Shown here piece by piece: positions 13,961-25,351 of a stretch of DNA of 64,000 bases. Position 1 is the stretch's first letter. Each line of letters starts with the position of its first letter. Under the pieces are notes generated by a model that was not told the origin of the DNA, searched no databases, and saw only the letters and a program-made list of their open reading frames with translations. The translations under genes and the position numbers were made by a program. Source of the stretch: Coffea arabica (lineage: Eukaryota; Streptophyta; Magnoliopsida; Gentianales; Rubiaceae); the NCBI RefSeq assembly GCF_036785885.1, contig NC_092310.1, forward strand, positions 806,001 to 870,000, given 5' to 3'.

Positions 13961-15271
13961 ATGCTTGCCCTCAAGCATAATCAACTCAGAAGTGCAATAA
14001 AGATACTAAACAAATCACAGCAGTTCATACCAAGAATGGCATTCCAAATTCCCCAATAATCTCATCGAAATCAGAATATACCAAATCAACAATTCTCGCA
14101 GTTTAAAGTGCACTCATTCACTCTAAAGTGTATATGAAATGTATATAAGATGGCTCTCAAATCAACACAATAGAATGACACTACCATAAGCTTGCTCATA
14201 TATCATATCTCCACCACTTATGAATTTAAATGCAGCAATCAAGGGACTCTGCAAGGTTGTAATGGGGCTAGGGTGAGAAGGTAGGATAAAAAGGAATAAA
14301 AAAGGTGTAAAAGTATAAAGAAAGTGCTCAGAAACTCACTACACAGATTCTTGCACATTGGGAACTTCAAGGCACCTCAACCATCCCTCAAGCGAAGTAA
14401 AATTTGGCACTTGCCATAACCTTCGACTTTTCTTTCTCCTCTTTTCATTCATCTACTTCCCCTCTCATTTTTTTTTCTTTTGCTTGTTTTTTCTTTTTTC
14501 AATAACTCCCAACCAGCACCATAAAAATCAACTTTACTTGCTGATTTCCTGCACCTTGTATTCTTTTCACATCTCTTTTTTTTTTTTCTCTTTTTGGTTT
14601 TCTCTTTTTTTTCATAGATATGTGTAATGCCTCTCAAATAATACTCCAAAATTCTGTATAATGAAATCAAAGCACTTCTTCACACGAGATTCAAAAAGAA
14701 AGTCTAAAAAGAGGTTTTACGGCTAAAAACTAGGGTCTCAAGCGAAGAATAAGGGTTAAGGCTCAACTTGGCTCCCTAGTAGTAAATAATCCAAGGGTTG
14801 GTTTTAAGAAAGTCCAAAAATGGCTCATTCCTAGGTGCCCTATCATTTCAACGCATTAAACTCATTTAAATGTGGTCTTGACATGCATAACTGAGCAAGT
14901 TCTAGAATGACAAATCATGTGCAATAACCACTCAAACAAACGAAAAATTAGGCCCAAAAATTGCACAAATGATCAAATTTATCTCAAGTTCAGCATATTC
15001 ATCAATCAATTCATCATCGAGGAAAATAGAGCACGCCATGGCATGAACTTGCTACTTATACCCATATCTCAATTGCATTCATCACCGTTTAAAGAAAGAA
15101 ACTACTAAGGCAAGGAAAAATTTAATCAGACAACTAAAAACACAGCTAAAGCATAGTTAACCCTCCCCCACACCTAAACCTTACATTGCCCTCAATGTAA
15201 GCAAAGAAAGATCAAAACAGAGGTATTGGGGCAACGACACTTCCCTTAAAACGGAGGAGGGCAGAAATGAA
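13961..15271. other. non-coding 3' internal region of the Athila-type element
   Basis: No gene is visible. It contains T-rich and pyrimidine-rich tracts around 14420-14610 and a second 'CCCCCACACCTAAAC' motif near 15172, similar to the polypurine-tract region. It is the untranslated part between the extra ORF and the LTR. Confidence 0.6.
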
Positions 15272-16375
15272 CTACGGCTGTGGAGGGAAAGGCGGGCGGA
15301 AACCCACGTGATGGAGATACTGCGCTAAATTCTGGGCCATCCCGCCCATTTGACGCTCCATCCGCTCCATACGAGTGTCCATATGCTGCATTTGGAACCG
15401 AAAGGCTGCAAGTTGGCTATCGGCGGAGGAAGACTGTGGAGGCACCGAAGAAAACGGTCCGGGGGCATCCGTAGAAGGACCACCGGCCTCCGGATCAGTG
15501 GATCTGGAAGCTCTGCGCTTAGGAGTAATAAAGATCGGCCCTGGGGGAGCAAACTGGAAAGCGCCATTCACCTGTTCCACAAGACCCATTTTCTCCAAAC
15601 AAACTAAATCGAGGGGTTCCATAGTACAGGCACGATGCAAATTATGATTATTTAAATCCAAAACCCCAAGATTTACAGCCAATTGAGTGATAAATGAGCC
15701 TAAAATTAATGGCTTATTTTTCTTACTTAGTACCGTGCGGAGGTGGATGGCAAACCAGCTACCCAAATTGACCTTAGTCTGAGTTACCATGCACCAAATG
15801 AAAAAGAACTCGGGTTTGGTCAAAGTACCCGAACTATCCTTCCTACCTGAGAAACTGTAAGCCATAAATCTATGTAAATAACGGTAGACGGCGCTCTTAA
15901 GATAAGATGCCTTAGACTGACTGGGGTCATAGTTGTGTCGGTCAACCGACAAATCTCTCCAATAACCAATGTTATGAGAGAAAAATGGCTCCGTGTACTC
16001 ACACACACTATGCATATATTCATCACTCTGGGAGTAGGGAATATCAATGAACCCAAGAGCCAAATTAAATTCAGTTATAGATTGGGTGAACTCTCTACCC
16101 ATTAATCTAAACCTCACTACCCCAGGAGTGGTAACGGAGAATTCATCGGGGATATTAAACTCAAAAGTAGCATAATATTCCCACGTCAGTTCAGTGAAAG
16201 CAGGTAAAACAATAAAAGCATAGCGGATCCAACCTATGTCGGTCAAGTGCGGCGTGACCTCATCCCTAAGGTTTAACATATCAAGTGTAGGGCCATGGAT
16301 GTATTTACAAGGAATTATCTTCCTTGTGCAAGCCGAGGCATACTGCTCCTTGTCGGCAGCCCGGATAAAGGTCAA
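15272..16375 (-). CDS. Athila 3' ORF (env-position, putative plant transposon protein), 367 codons
   Basis: This open frame lies after pol and before the 3' LTR, where Athila elements carry their additional 'envelope-position' ORF. It begins in a globular region with IPCKYIHGP, a 'FTQSITEFNLALGF' stretch and 'TLTKPEFFFIWCM', and ends in a Pro/Ser-rich part plus a Met/Arg-rich helix (MQHMDTRMERMERQMGG). This layout is that of the retrotransposon ORF known as plant transposon protein, whose role is unknown. I see no clear signal peptide or transmembrane segment, so an envelope function is not supported. A basic N-terminal extension starting at ATG near 16544 is in another frame, suggesting a frameshift near 16375. 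It is the best preserved ORF of the element. Confidence 0.75.
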   Translation of the reverse strand: MTFIRAADKEQYASACTRKIIPCKYIHGPTLDMLNLRDEVTPHLTDIGWIRYAFIVLPAFTELTWEYYATFEFNIPDEFSVTTPGVVRFRLMGREFTQSITEFNLALGFIDIPYSQSDEYMHSVCEYTEPFFSHNIGYWRDLSVDRHNYDPSQSKASYLKSAVYRYLHRFMAYSFSGRKDSSGTLTKPEFFFIWCMVTQTKVNLGSWFAIHLRTVLSKKNKPLILGSFITQLAVNLGVLDLNNHNLHRACTMEPLDLVCLEKMGLVEQVNGAFQFAPPGPIFITPKRRASRSTDPEAGGPSTDAPGPFSSVPPQSSSADSQLAAFRFQMQHMDTRMERMERQMGGMAQNLAQYLHHVGFRPPFPPQP

Positions 16376-17029
16376 ATTGCCTCCAAAGTGGGCCGGAGAG
16401 GAGATATGAACCTCCCTATTCCTCCAAAGCGGGTACGGGGCCCTCCAGACCCAGTCGATGGGGCAGGTCCCCCTAAGGGGACCGTAGGCAGAGGGGTGGA
16501 AGTGGAAGGCTTGTTCGTGCCTTTAGTTTTGGGTTTGGTCATTGGATATCAGTGAACAAGACAAAGGCAAAGTAATGGCGTTCAAAATATGTCAACAAAC
16601 AACCACCAAAGCAAATGATCCCCGGTCACAGCACCCAATCATAGACAAGTGCACAAACAAACAATAAAATTACCCCAAAAGCCAATTAATCCTGTGAACC
16701 GCAAAGTTTTCCCCAAACATTACCAAATAAACCCAAAAATCACTTAATTAGACAAACGGAGCAAAATTCCCCCAAAAACTAATTAAACAAGCAACCAGAG
16801 TAAAAACTTTCCCCAAATATCTCTGATTGAGCACAAAATTTCACAAATAGACCACAATCAACCACAGATATATCACCGCACCAAAATCAAGCAAGAAATT
16901 GACAATCTGGCCTCAACTAAGAAAGTTAAATTCTGGCATCAGCTAATAAAAGTTAGTAATCTGGTCTCAACTACTTAGTGACAGAAAAATAAAGAAAGAA
17001 ATCACCGGTGGGGATATGGCAACAACAGC

Positions 17030-17535
17030 GAGTAAGGTGGAAAAGGCAGAGGCTGCAGAGAGGTGGAGGAAAGCACCGCGCACGCGCTAAGGCAGGCGCG
17101 ATAGAGTCGCGCCTAGTCTACTCGCCTATGCGCGAGCTGCTACCCTGGTGACCGCGCGCTTTGCTGCTGGAGGCGCTGTTCTGGTCGCGCGCAAGGGGGT
17201 AAGCTGCTCGCGCGGTCTGCAGTCCGCGACTGCAGCTGCTGCTCGCTGCTCTGGTCGCGCGCGTGGAGTGCGCGCTGGTGCTGCTTGAGAGCTGGCCTGG
17301 GCTGGGGTTCACGCTGGAGCTCTTGCGCCCTAAGGCTGCGAACGGCGCTGCTTGCGCGTGCTGGTGGCTCGCTGAGGATGGCGCTCGGGCCTGTCCTGCC
17401 GCTGCTGCGAATCTCGCTCTGGGCTCTGCTGGAGGCGTGCGGCTGGGCGAAGACGACGTGCGGACTGAAGGGAAGCGGCGGACCGTGGCGAGCTCCTGCG
17501 GTGGGCAGCTATGGCGCGACGGCGGCCAAGGCAGA
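17030..17535. other. GC-rich, CpG-rich island inside the retrotransposon
   Basis: About 500 bp are rich in GCGCG and CTGC words and stand out sharply from AT-rich surroundings. Open frames on both strands here come from the base composition and show no domain. It lies in the spacer between pol and the 3' ORF. Confidence 0.8.
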
Positions 17536-17707
17536 ACAAGGAAGAAGAAGAAAGAAAAGGAAGAAGAAGAAGAAGGAAGAAAAAGAAAAGAAAGAAGAAG
17601 AAAGAAAGAGTAGGGCCGCGGGTCCTTTGAAATATTTTTTTTTCTTTTTGAATAAGGGTAATTTCATCTTTTTGCCCTTTTTTTTTTGGGGTAAACGAAG
17701 AACTCCT

Positions 17708-17960
17708 GTCTTAGGCGTGGGTACGCCTAACTACCTCTAGTCTTTTGGCCATTCGACGAAAATTCTTGATCCTTTAGCGTGATCACCTAGCGTGGGCACG
17801 CTTAACTGCTACAGAGTTTTCTGACTGTCGGACGAAAATTTTCTTTCCCTCATGCGTGATCATCTGGCGTGGGCACGCTTAACTACTATAGAGTCTTCTG
17901 ACCATCGCCTTCCAACCCTTTTCCTCAGACGTGACCACTTAACGTGGGCACGTCTAACTA
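17708..17960. repeat. four degenerate tandem units of about 75 bp
   Basis: Each unit carries a core like GCGTGGGCACGCTTAACTAC, plus 'TCTTCTGACCAT' and 'GACGAAAATT' words. Cores lie at about 17715, 17791, 17868 and 17943. Related cores recur in the second, deleted element near 31775-31950, so the array is a feature of the family. Confidence 0.75.
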
Positions 17961-18006
17961 CCAATTTCCTGCCACCAAAAATCAAACTATTAATTGACAC
18001 TAACAC

Positions 18007-19422
18007 TTAACTAAAACTTAAAAAATGTTTGAAAACTGAAACAAATAGTCTTGGGTTGCCTCCCAAATAGTGCCTTTCTTTAATGTCTTTGGCTAGACAT
18101 GGCTGAGACCCTCGAGCAAGATAAAGTGGATCTTGGAGGTGTACAACTTCTACTTCTTCAACAGAGAACCCCTCATAATAAGGCTGCAGGCGATGGCCAT
18201 TCACCACGAACTTTTTCTCCATTTTTAAACTTTGGATCTCCACTGCACCATAATGAAACACATTAGAAACGACAAATGGATCAATCCAACGAGAACGTAA
18301 CTTACCAGGAAAGAGTTTAAGCCTCGAGTGATACAAGAGGACTTTTTACCCCACTACAAAAGATTTTCTTGAAACCTGCTGATCATGAAAGATTTTACTC
18401 TTTTCCTAATAGATCGTGGCATTCTCATACGCTTCATTTCTTATCTCCTCCAGCTCTTGTAACTGCAATTTTCTTTGGACCCCTGCTTCGTCTAATCCCA
18501 TGTTACACTGTTTCACTGCCCAAAACGCCTTGTGTTCGAACTCCACGGGAAGATGGCAAGCCTTACCAAAGACAAGTCTATACGGAGACATCCCAATTGG
18601 CGTCTTATACGCGGTGCAGTACGCCCACAGTGCATCTTCTAACTTTAAACTCCAATCCTTCCTATCTGGGCGCACCATCTTCTCCAAGATTGATTTGATT
18701 TCCCTGTTTGACACTTCGGCTTGACCGTTTGCCTGCGGGTGATACGGTGTGGATATTTTATGGAGCACACCGTATTTTCGAAACAGGGCAGTGATAGTCT
18801 TGTTACAGAAATATGTCCCTCTATCACTTACCACAGCTCTTGGTATTCCAAAACGGACAAAAATATTAGATTTTAAGAACTCTGCAACCACTTTAGAATC
18901 ATTAGTACGGGTGGCTTTGACCTCCACCCATTTAGAAACATAATCAACCGCAAGCAAAATATATAGGAAACCAAAAGATGAGGGGAAAGAACTCATAAAA
19001 TCTATCCCTCAAACATCAAAAATTTCAACAAACAATATGGGGGTTTGAAGCATTTGGTCCCTACGAAAAATATTCCCCACCCTTTGACACCTATCACAGG
19101 ATTTGTAAAATAAATACGAATCTTTAAAAAGGGTAGGCCAGTAAAAGCCACTCTCTAACACTTTGCGAGCTGTTCGCTTGGGCCCAAAATGCCCTCCACA
19201 TGCAAATGAATGACAAAAATTTAAAATAGAGTGAAATTCACCTGCACTCAGACACCTTCTTAGAACTTGATCCGAACATTGTCTCCAAAGGTACGGGTCG
19301 TCCCAAATGTAATATTTGGCATCACTTTTCAACTTGTCTCTCTTAGCCTTTGGCCACCCTGCAGGCAATTGATTAGTCACTAAGAAATTTACTATATCAG
19401 AGTGTAGACGAGTTAATGGCAA
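18007..19422 (-). pseudogene. integrase region of the Athila-type pol
   Basis: From 19422 downward there is an N-terminal zinc-binding segment (CHSFACGGHFGP, then CDRCQRVG), then TGA at 19009-19011, then the catalytic core from 18996 with '[10 protein letters not shown]', 'SDRGTYFCN' and '[12 protein letters not shown]', giving the D-D-E signature. A further break near 18340-18406 separates the C-terminal part, which has LFPGKLRSRW. The integrase would insert the DNA copy into the genome. With a nonsense codon between the zinc and catalytic parts it cannot be made as one product. Confidence 0.88.
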
Positions 19423-21660
19423 GTAGTTGCTCCTCTGGAAATGCCTCCCTCAATGGTTGCTCCTCCTTATGAGCAAGCAAGCGGCTCAAGTGATCAGCAA
19501 CTAAATTTTCTGCTCCACTTTTATCTTCAATCTCCAAGTTAAACTCCTGAAGGAGCAGGATCCATCTGATGAGTCTTGGTTTAGCATCCTTCTTCGTCAT
19601 CAAGTACCTTAAGGCCGCATGATCAGAGAAAACTGTTACTTTCGCACCTAACAAATAAGGTCTAAATTTTTCTAATGCAAAAATCACAGCAAGTAATTCT
19701 TTCTCTGTTGTAGAATAGTTGAGTTGAGCTCCATTCAACGCCTATGATGCATAGTAGATTGCATGAGTCGCCCTGCTAATCCGTTGCCCCAGCACTGCTC
19801 CCACTACATAGTTACTCGCGTCACAAATTATCTCAAATGGGAACCTCCAGTCTGGAAGTTGGATAACAGGTGGTGATGTCAATGACTCCCTTAACCATTC
19901 AAATGCCACCTTGCACTCCTCGGAGAAGTCAAATGCTACATCTTTCTGCAACAGTTTGAACTGGGGTGCTCCAATTTTAGAGAAGTCTTTGATGAATCTC
20001 CTGTAAAACCCTGCATGACCCAAAAAGGAACGCACCTCCCGTACACTTACGGGGTAAGGTAAAACAGAAATAACATCAACCTTTGTTTTATCCACTTCTA
20101 TACCCCTGGCCGAAACTACATGCCCTAAAACAATGCCATGATCCACCATGAAATGACATTTTTCCTAATTTAGAACTAAATTTGTCTCAATGCATCTCTT
20201 CAAAATTAAAGCTAAATTATCCAGGCATTCATCAAAACTATCTCCATATACATTAAAATCATCCATAAACACCTCAATAATTTTTTCTACGTACTCGGAG
20301 AATATACTTACCATACACCTCTGAAAAGTTGTTGGGCATTGTAGAGGTCGAAAGGCATCTTTCGATAGGCAAAAGTACCAAAGGCGCAGGTGAATGTAGT
20401 TTTCTCCTGGTCCTCTGGTGCTATCGCGATCTAGAAATAACCCGAGAAATCATCAAGAAAGCAGTAATAAACACGACCAGATAACCTTTCTAGCATCTGA
20501 TCGATAAACGAGAGGGAAAAGTGGTCCTTCTTTGTCACAGCATTTTGACGCCGGTAATCAATGCACTGACGCCATCCTGTGGGTTTCCTCACCGGGACTA
20601 TCTCGCCCTCTTGGTTCTCTTCTACTGTCACGCCAGCCTTTTTCGAGACTACTTGCACTAGATTCACCCATGGACTGTTTGAGATGACGAAAATGATCCC
20701 CACTTCCAAGAGTTTAAGTATTTCCTTCTTTACCACTTCCATTATTAGTGGGTTCAATCTCCGTTGTGCCTGCCTTACTGGTTTTGCATTCTCCTCAAGC
20801 CGGATCCGATGCATGCATAAAGAAGGGCTAATTCTCTTAATGTCTGCTATGTTCCACCCAATCGCCTCCTTATGATCTCGAAGAAGACGAATCAGGTTGT
20901 CTTCTTGCCTTGGTGACAGGTGTGCAGATATAATGACTGCCAGTGTCTCTTTGTCCCCGAGAAAAGCATACTTCAAAATGCTTTGGGAGAGGCTTGAGTT
21001 CCAACTCAGGTGCCTGCACAATAGAAGGCAACAATTTCGTTTGAGTTTTGGGAACAAAGAGAGACGTGAGCTCATACCTTGAGGGAATTTGTGGGAGCGA
21101 ATGCAGTGCTCCAACTGCACAATATAAAACATCACTTAATTCCACATCAGGAGTTGCTCCCAACTCAAGATGTTTGGCCAATGCCACTTTCAGTGCATCG
21201 CCCCTATTCAATTCAAATGTGTCATGTACAAGAGGTTCAATAATGCTCAAAGCAAAAACAGAGTTAGCCTCATCCGAGTATTTCATCGCATCAAAGATAT
21301 TGAAATTTACAATTTCACCATCAAACTCCATCGATAAAATACCCTCATTCACATCTATTTTTGTCCTAGCCGTGCTTAAAAATGGTCTACCTAACAAAAT
21401 AAGTGACGGATTTAATGCTTTTTCATCTCCCATATCTATGACACAGAAATATGCAGGAAAAACTAACTCATTGACCTGTACCAAAACATCTTCAACTAAC
21501 CCCTCTGGATAAGCATTGGTACGGTCTGCAAGTTAGATTATAATGCATGTGCCTTTTAATGGGCCAAGATTAAGAGAAGCATAGATTGTCTTAGGCATAA
21601 CATTAATTGACGCCCCCAAATCCAACATTGCTTTCCTAATTGGGGTACCTCCTATCTTTG
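19397..21660 (-). pseudogene. protease, reverse transcriptase and RNase H region of the Athila-type pol
   Basis: Pieces in three frames follow one another. The protease region at 21130-21640 contains DLGASINVMP and LLGRPFLSTARTKIDV. The reverse transcriptase runs from about 20975 and includes KPTGWRQCIDYRRQNAVTKKDHF and the catalytic FMDD box near 20262. RNase H follows at 19397-19738 ([22 protein letters not shown]). In-frame stops: TAA at 21533-21535, TAG at 20431-20433, 20165-20167 and 19742-19744. Frameshifts lie near 21655, 20975 and 20340. The domain order protease-RT-RNase H is that of Ty3/gypsy elements. It is inactive as it stands. Confidence 0.88.
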
Positions 21661-21870
21661 CAGGGAATAGTGAACATATCTGGGTCTCCACATTTTGGTG
21701 GGAGTTTCCTTTGGAGTATAGCTGACACGTTTTCTCCCACCGTTACTCTTTCGTCCCCCCTTAGCTTCCTTTTGTGGGTGCACAAATCTTTTAAAAACTT
21801 GGCATACTTCGGTATCTGTTTGATTGCATCCAACAGGGGAATTCTCCACTTTTCGAAACACATCCAAGAG

Positions 21871-23544
21871 CTATTTTTCCTTCTCTACCTTCTTTGTCTT
21901 TTCCAACCTGCAAGGAAAAGGGGGTAAGTTAGAGTTAGTAGTGAGTGGAGAGGTGGAGGTTACTTTAGGATCCTCACGAACACATCCTTCCTCCTCAATT
22001 TCCTTTTCTATCTCCTCCTCACTTTTGCTTTTTGAATTTCCCGCTTTAGGCCCTTCCAGTGTCTTGCCACTCCTCAGTGTCACGACACTTACATTCCTGG
22101 AATTTATTTCGGGTTGTGAGGGTAACTTTCCATAAGCGTGGGACTCCAGGCAATTGATAGCAGTTGCCATTTGGCTTATTCGAGCCTCCATATCTTTCAT
22201 GCCTGCTTTTGTGTCCTGCTGGAACTGAGTGGTGCTCATGGTTAAGGCACTAGTTTCTTGCTGGAGTTGAGCCATATTCGTGGTCAATGACCTAGTCTCC
22301 TGCTGAAGCTGTCTAGTCTCTTGCTGGATTTGGGCGGTAGTCGTAGCCAAACTCTAGACAATATCCTCCAAGGAACTCCCTGTGTTGGAGGATGATGAGG
22401 GTTGCGGTTTCGGTTGCCATGGTTGCTGAAACCCTGACGGACGATTTGAGAGTGAATTTTGTGGGCGGTTCCCATAACTGAAGTTGGGATGGTCTCTCCA
22501 ACCGGGGTTGTATGTGTTGGAATACGGGTCATACTGCCTGCGGGGTGCGAGCACGCCTCCGGCCATGTTTACCTGGTCCGCCCCGTCCTCTTGTAACAGG
22601 GGGCACGTGTCCTTGCAGTGGTCCATGCTAGTGCAGATTCCACACACCTTTGCTCGTGGTGTGTTCCCCATGGCTAATTGCTTAACAGCGGACGTCAACT
22701 CTAATAGTTGCTGCTGAATGGATGGCGTCTCTGTCTCGTTAACTCTACGAGTGGGGTTACTCTCACGGTAGCCAAACTGCTGAGAGTTCTCTGCCATGGC
22801 TTCAATGAGCTCCCATGCCTCCCTCGGTGTTTTGTTTGCCAAGGCTCCTCCGCTCACAGCGTCAATAATACTCCTGTCAGTTGACTGGAGCCCTTCATAG
22901 AAGTACTGGATCAACAGTTGTTCACTAATTTGATGCTGTGGGCATCTAGTGCACAACTTGTTGAACCTTTCCCAATAGTCGTACAAGGACTACTCGGAGT
23001 ACTGCTTGATGCTGCATATCTCCTTCCTCAAACTCGTAGCCCGGGATGCGGGAAAAAATTTTTCTACGAATTTTTTTTTCAATTGTGCCCACGTGATGAT
23101 ACTACCTGCAGGTAGGTAGTATAGCCAATCCTTCGCTGCATCCTTGAGAGAGAAGGGGAAGGCTCTCAGTCTAATTTGCTCTTCAGCCTCAGGACGTTTC
23201 ATACTAGAGCAAACCACCTCGAACTCCTTGACGTGTTTGTAGGGTTCTTCGCCAGAGAGACCATGGAAAGAAGGTAAGAGGTGAATCAACCCCGACTTTA
23301 ACTCGAAAGCTGTATTTTCTGTCAAAGTGGGGAATGTGATGCACAAGGCCTAGTGAGTCAATTCCGGGGCAGCCAGCTCCCTTAATGTCTGGGTGTTGGT
23401 CATGCTAAATTCGCCTTCTACTGACTCGTTTGCAAAAGATAAGTGCCCTTCTTTTCGTCTCTTGGTCTCTTGTCTTCGCCTACGCGCTGCCTTCTCAACC
23501 TCAGGATCGTATAACAATTTACTTGTGCAAGAAGAACGGGGCAT
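21871..23544 (-). pseudogene. gag region of the Athila-type element, interrupted by TAG codons
   Basis: One frame from ATG 23544 is interrupted by TAG at 23350-23352, 22990-22992, 22354-22356 and finally 21871-21873. It contains a capsid-type domain (GEEPYKHVKEFEVVCSS, FPFSLKDAAKDWLYYLP), a zinc knuckle C-x2-C-x4-H-x4-C (CGICTSMDHCKDTC), a Gln-rich coiled coil (residues decoded from about 22350-22200) and a charged tail. Gag packages the element RNA. All four stops are TAG. A frameshift near 21838 separates it from the protease. Confidence 0.88.
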
Positions 23545-23636
23545 AAACTAGCAAAAATACCAAGAAAAATAGAATAAAATAAAACAAAGTCAAAAACTGA
23601 ATTAAAAAAGAAACAAATAATTCAGATGCCAATCCG

Positions 23637-23650
23637 CGGCAACGGCGCCA
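23637..23650 (-). other. primer-binding site, tRNA-Asp type
   Basis: On the minus strand TGGCGCCGTTGCCG lies 5 nt inside the 5' LTR end. From memory, this is the sequence complementary to the 3' end of tRNA-Asp used by Athila/Tat elements. Confidence 0.75.
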
Positions 23651-23655
23651 AAAAT

Positions 23656-25351
23656 TGACAGGTGCCGAACCTGTTCAATAATAATAAATAAAACCTAACT
23701 ACCACTTTAAACAGTCAATAATCAATTCAAGTACTGGAGCAGGGACTCTAGGTGTGCAATGGGTTACTTGATTCACCCTGTTCCCGAAGAGTTTACTTAA
23801 TCCGATATACCTGAATTAATTATTTAACTGAATACACTAATTAGTAGACAGTGGTAAGCAGGGTCGTCTCCTCAGAGACTGGAGAGAAATTTATTCCTTT
23901 TCGAATCAAGACAGATGGGGGTTTTCACGATTAAATGCTAAAAATAAAGTAATTGCAGAAAATAATTAATTTAAAGAAATAATTGGAGATACTCTAGCCA
24001 AGGGTACACTTCAGAAATGGTTCATGCACTGATCATTAATGCAGAAATAATTCCAACATTTATTAATAGATTGGTTATAGTTGTCATGCACGCGATAAAC
24101 AACCAACCCTTCCTTAATTTATCGATAGCTGAGGTACGACCGTTAGCTATTTCTCTAACCCAAAAACAACCCTAGGTACGACCGTAGGATTTAATTTTTA
24201 GATTGCATTATTAATTAGAAAGGTCCAATCCTAACTAAGAAACACGCTACGAGGGTTTATTTAAACTAGATCATATGTTTTCCTGACATAAACCCAATTA
24301 CGCCAGTTGCTACAAAGACAGAGATAACGAACAATTACGGATTCAATTACCTCTATTTAACAAAATAGCCTATATGAATAATTAATTATTGCGCACTAAC
24401 CAATCATACACAAGGCTATAGCGATTAAAAGCAAGGGACATGTAAATATCAATAAATGAAGAAAACAATTAACAATGGTTTAGATTTCACAGTATCAGTT
24501 GAACCAATTCATCAATTGCTCCCTTGACTAGAAATAGGGGTTTAGTTCCCCCATAATTGATGTACAGGCCATGCGGATAAAGTTGGAAGAAACCATCGAT
24601 TCCTTAATCAAAGCGAATGGAAGAAATTGCCCCTTGCTGATTCCGGTCAACCGAGGAAAAGGAAGGAAACAATTGATTATGGCGGTTTTCAATTGTTCTC
24701 CTAAGCTAACCGTACAGAGAGTACACACTTTCAATTTCTTCGGTCAAGACCAGAGTGAAAAACAATGGCAAAAGTCCACAATTGCGGCTCTTTTAAGCTT
24801 TCTTTCTTTTCCCACACAAGAAACATACGAGAGATTGGATTCAAATTGTTTGATTTCTCAATTTGGTCAAGACTAATGAAAAGCTCACAAGCATCCCAAA
24901 GTCAACAAAAGTGGCTATTGTCTGCTGCCTCTTCCTCTACAAAGCTGCGGCCCCCAATCCCTCTATCCAGCCGAGGAGAAAAGAACGAGCGGGCAAAAAC
25001 CTAAACTAAGCGAAGCGCTCACTCCTCTCTCTGTTGTCCGAAGTTCAAGGGAGAGATTTTCCCTTATCGGAAATTGTTATTATCTTTCTTCTTTTTTTTT
25101 TAAAATTAAAACAAGACTCTCCAAAAATATAAAATAGACTCAAGCCTATTACAATTTAGTTTCTTCAACTTCTCACGCGGGCCCCACGTACGATGAATCT
25201 TCTAAAATTTGCATTTAAGCACTTTTCAGCATTCAGTCCTGCAATTGGCACCAAAAGAAAATATCGATAAAATCCACTCAATTACTGGAAATATTTAGTC
25301 GAATAAAAGTGCAGTAATGCCCAAAATACCCCACTAAAATGCACCCTATCA
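23656..25351 (-). repeat. 5' LTR of the Athila-type element
   Basis: This is the partner of 12246-13940, with one 1-base indel and about 42 substitutions counted by eye, most of them transitions. It ends CTATCA on the plus strand. Confidence 0.92.

Larger units (their letters stand above)
12246..25351 (-). mobile_element. Athila-type Ty3/gypsy LTR retrotransposon (about 13.1 kb)
   Basis: Two LTRs of about 1.7 kb flank 9.7 kb of internal DNA read on the minus strand. Order in element direction: LTR (25351-23656), primer site, gag, protease, reverse transcriptase-RNase H, integrase, GC-rich spacer, an extra 3' ORF, polypurine tract, LTR (13940-12246). The extra 3' ORF and the tRNA-Asp-type primer site point to the Athila lineage. 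By eye I count about 42 substitutions between the LTRs (about 2.5%). The gag-pol region holds nine in-frame stops and at least four frameshifts, so the element is not autonomous. The flanking 5-mers (GCCAG and TCCAT) do not form a clear target duplication. It sits inside the hAT-like element that split the PPR gene. Confidence 0.9.

Noticed and set aside
17263-17740. Long open frames on both strands in the GC-rich island
   Set aside because: Their amino-acid content follows base composition, and no domain or start context supports coding.
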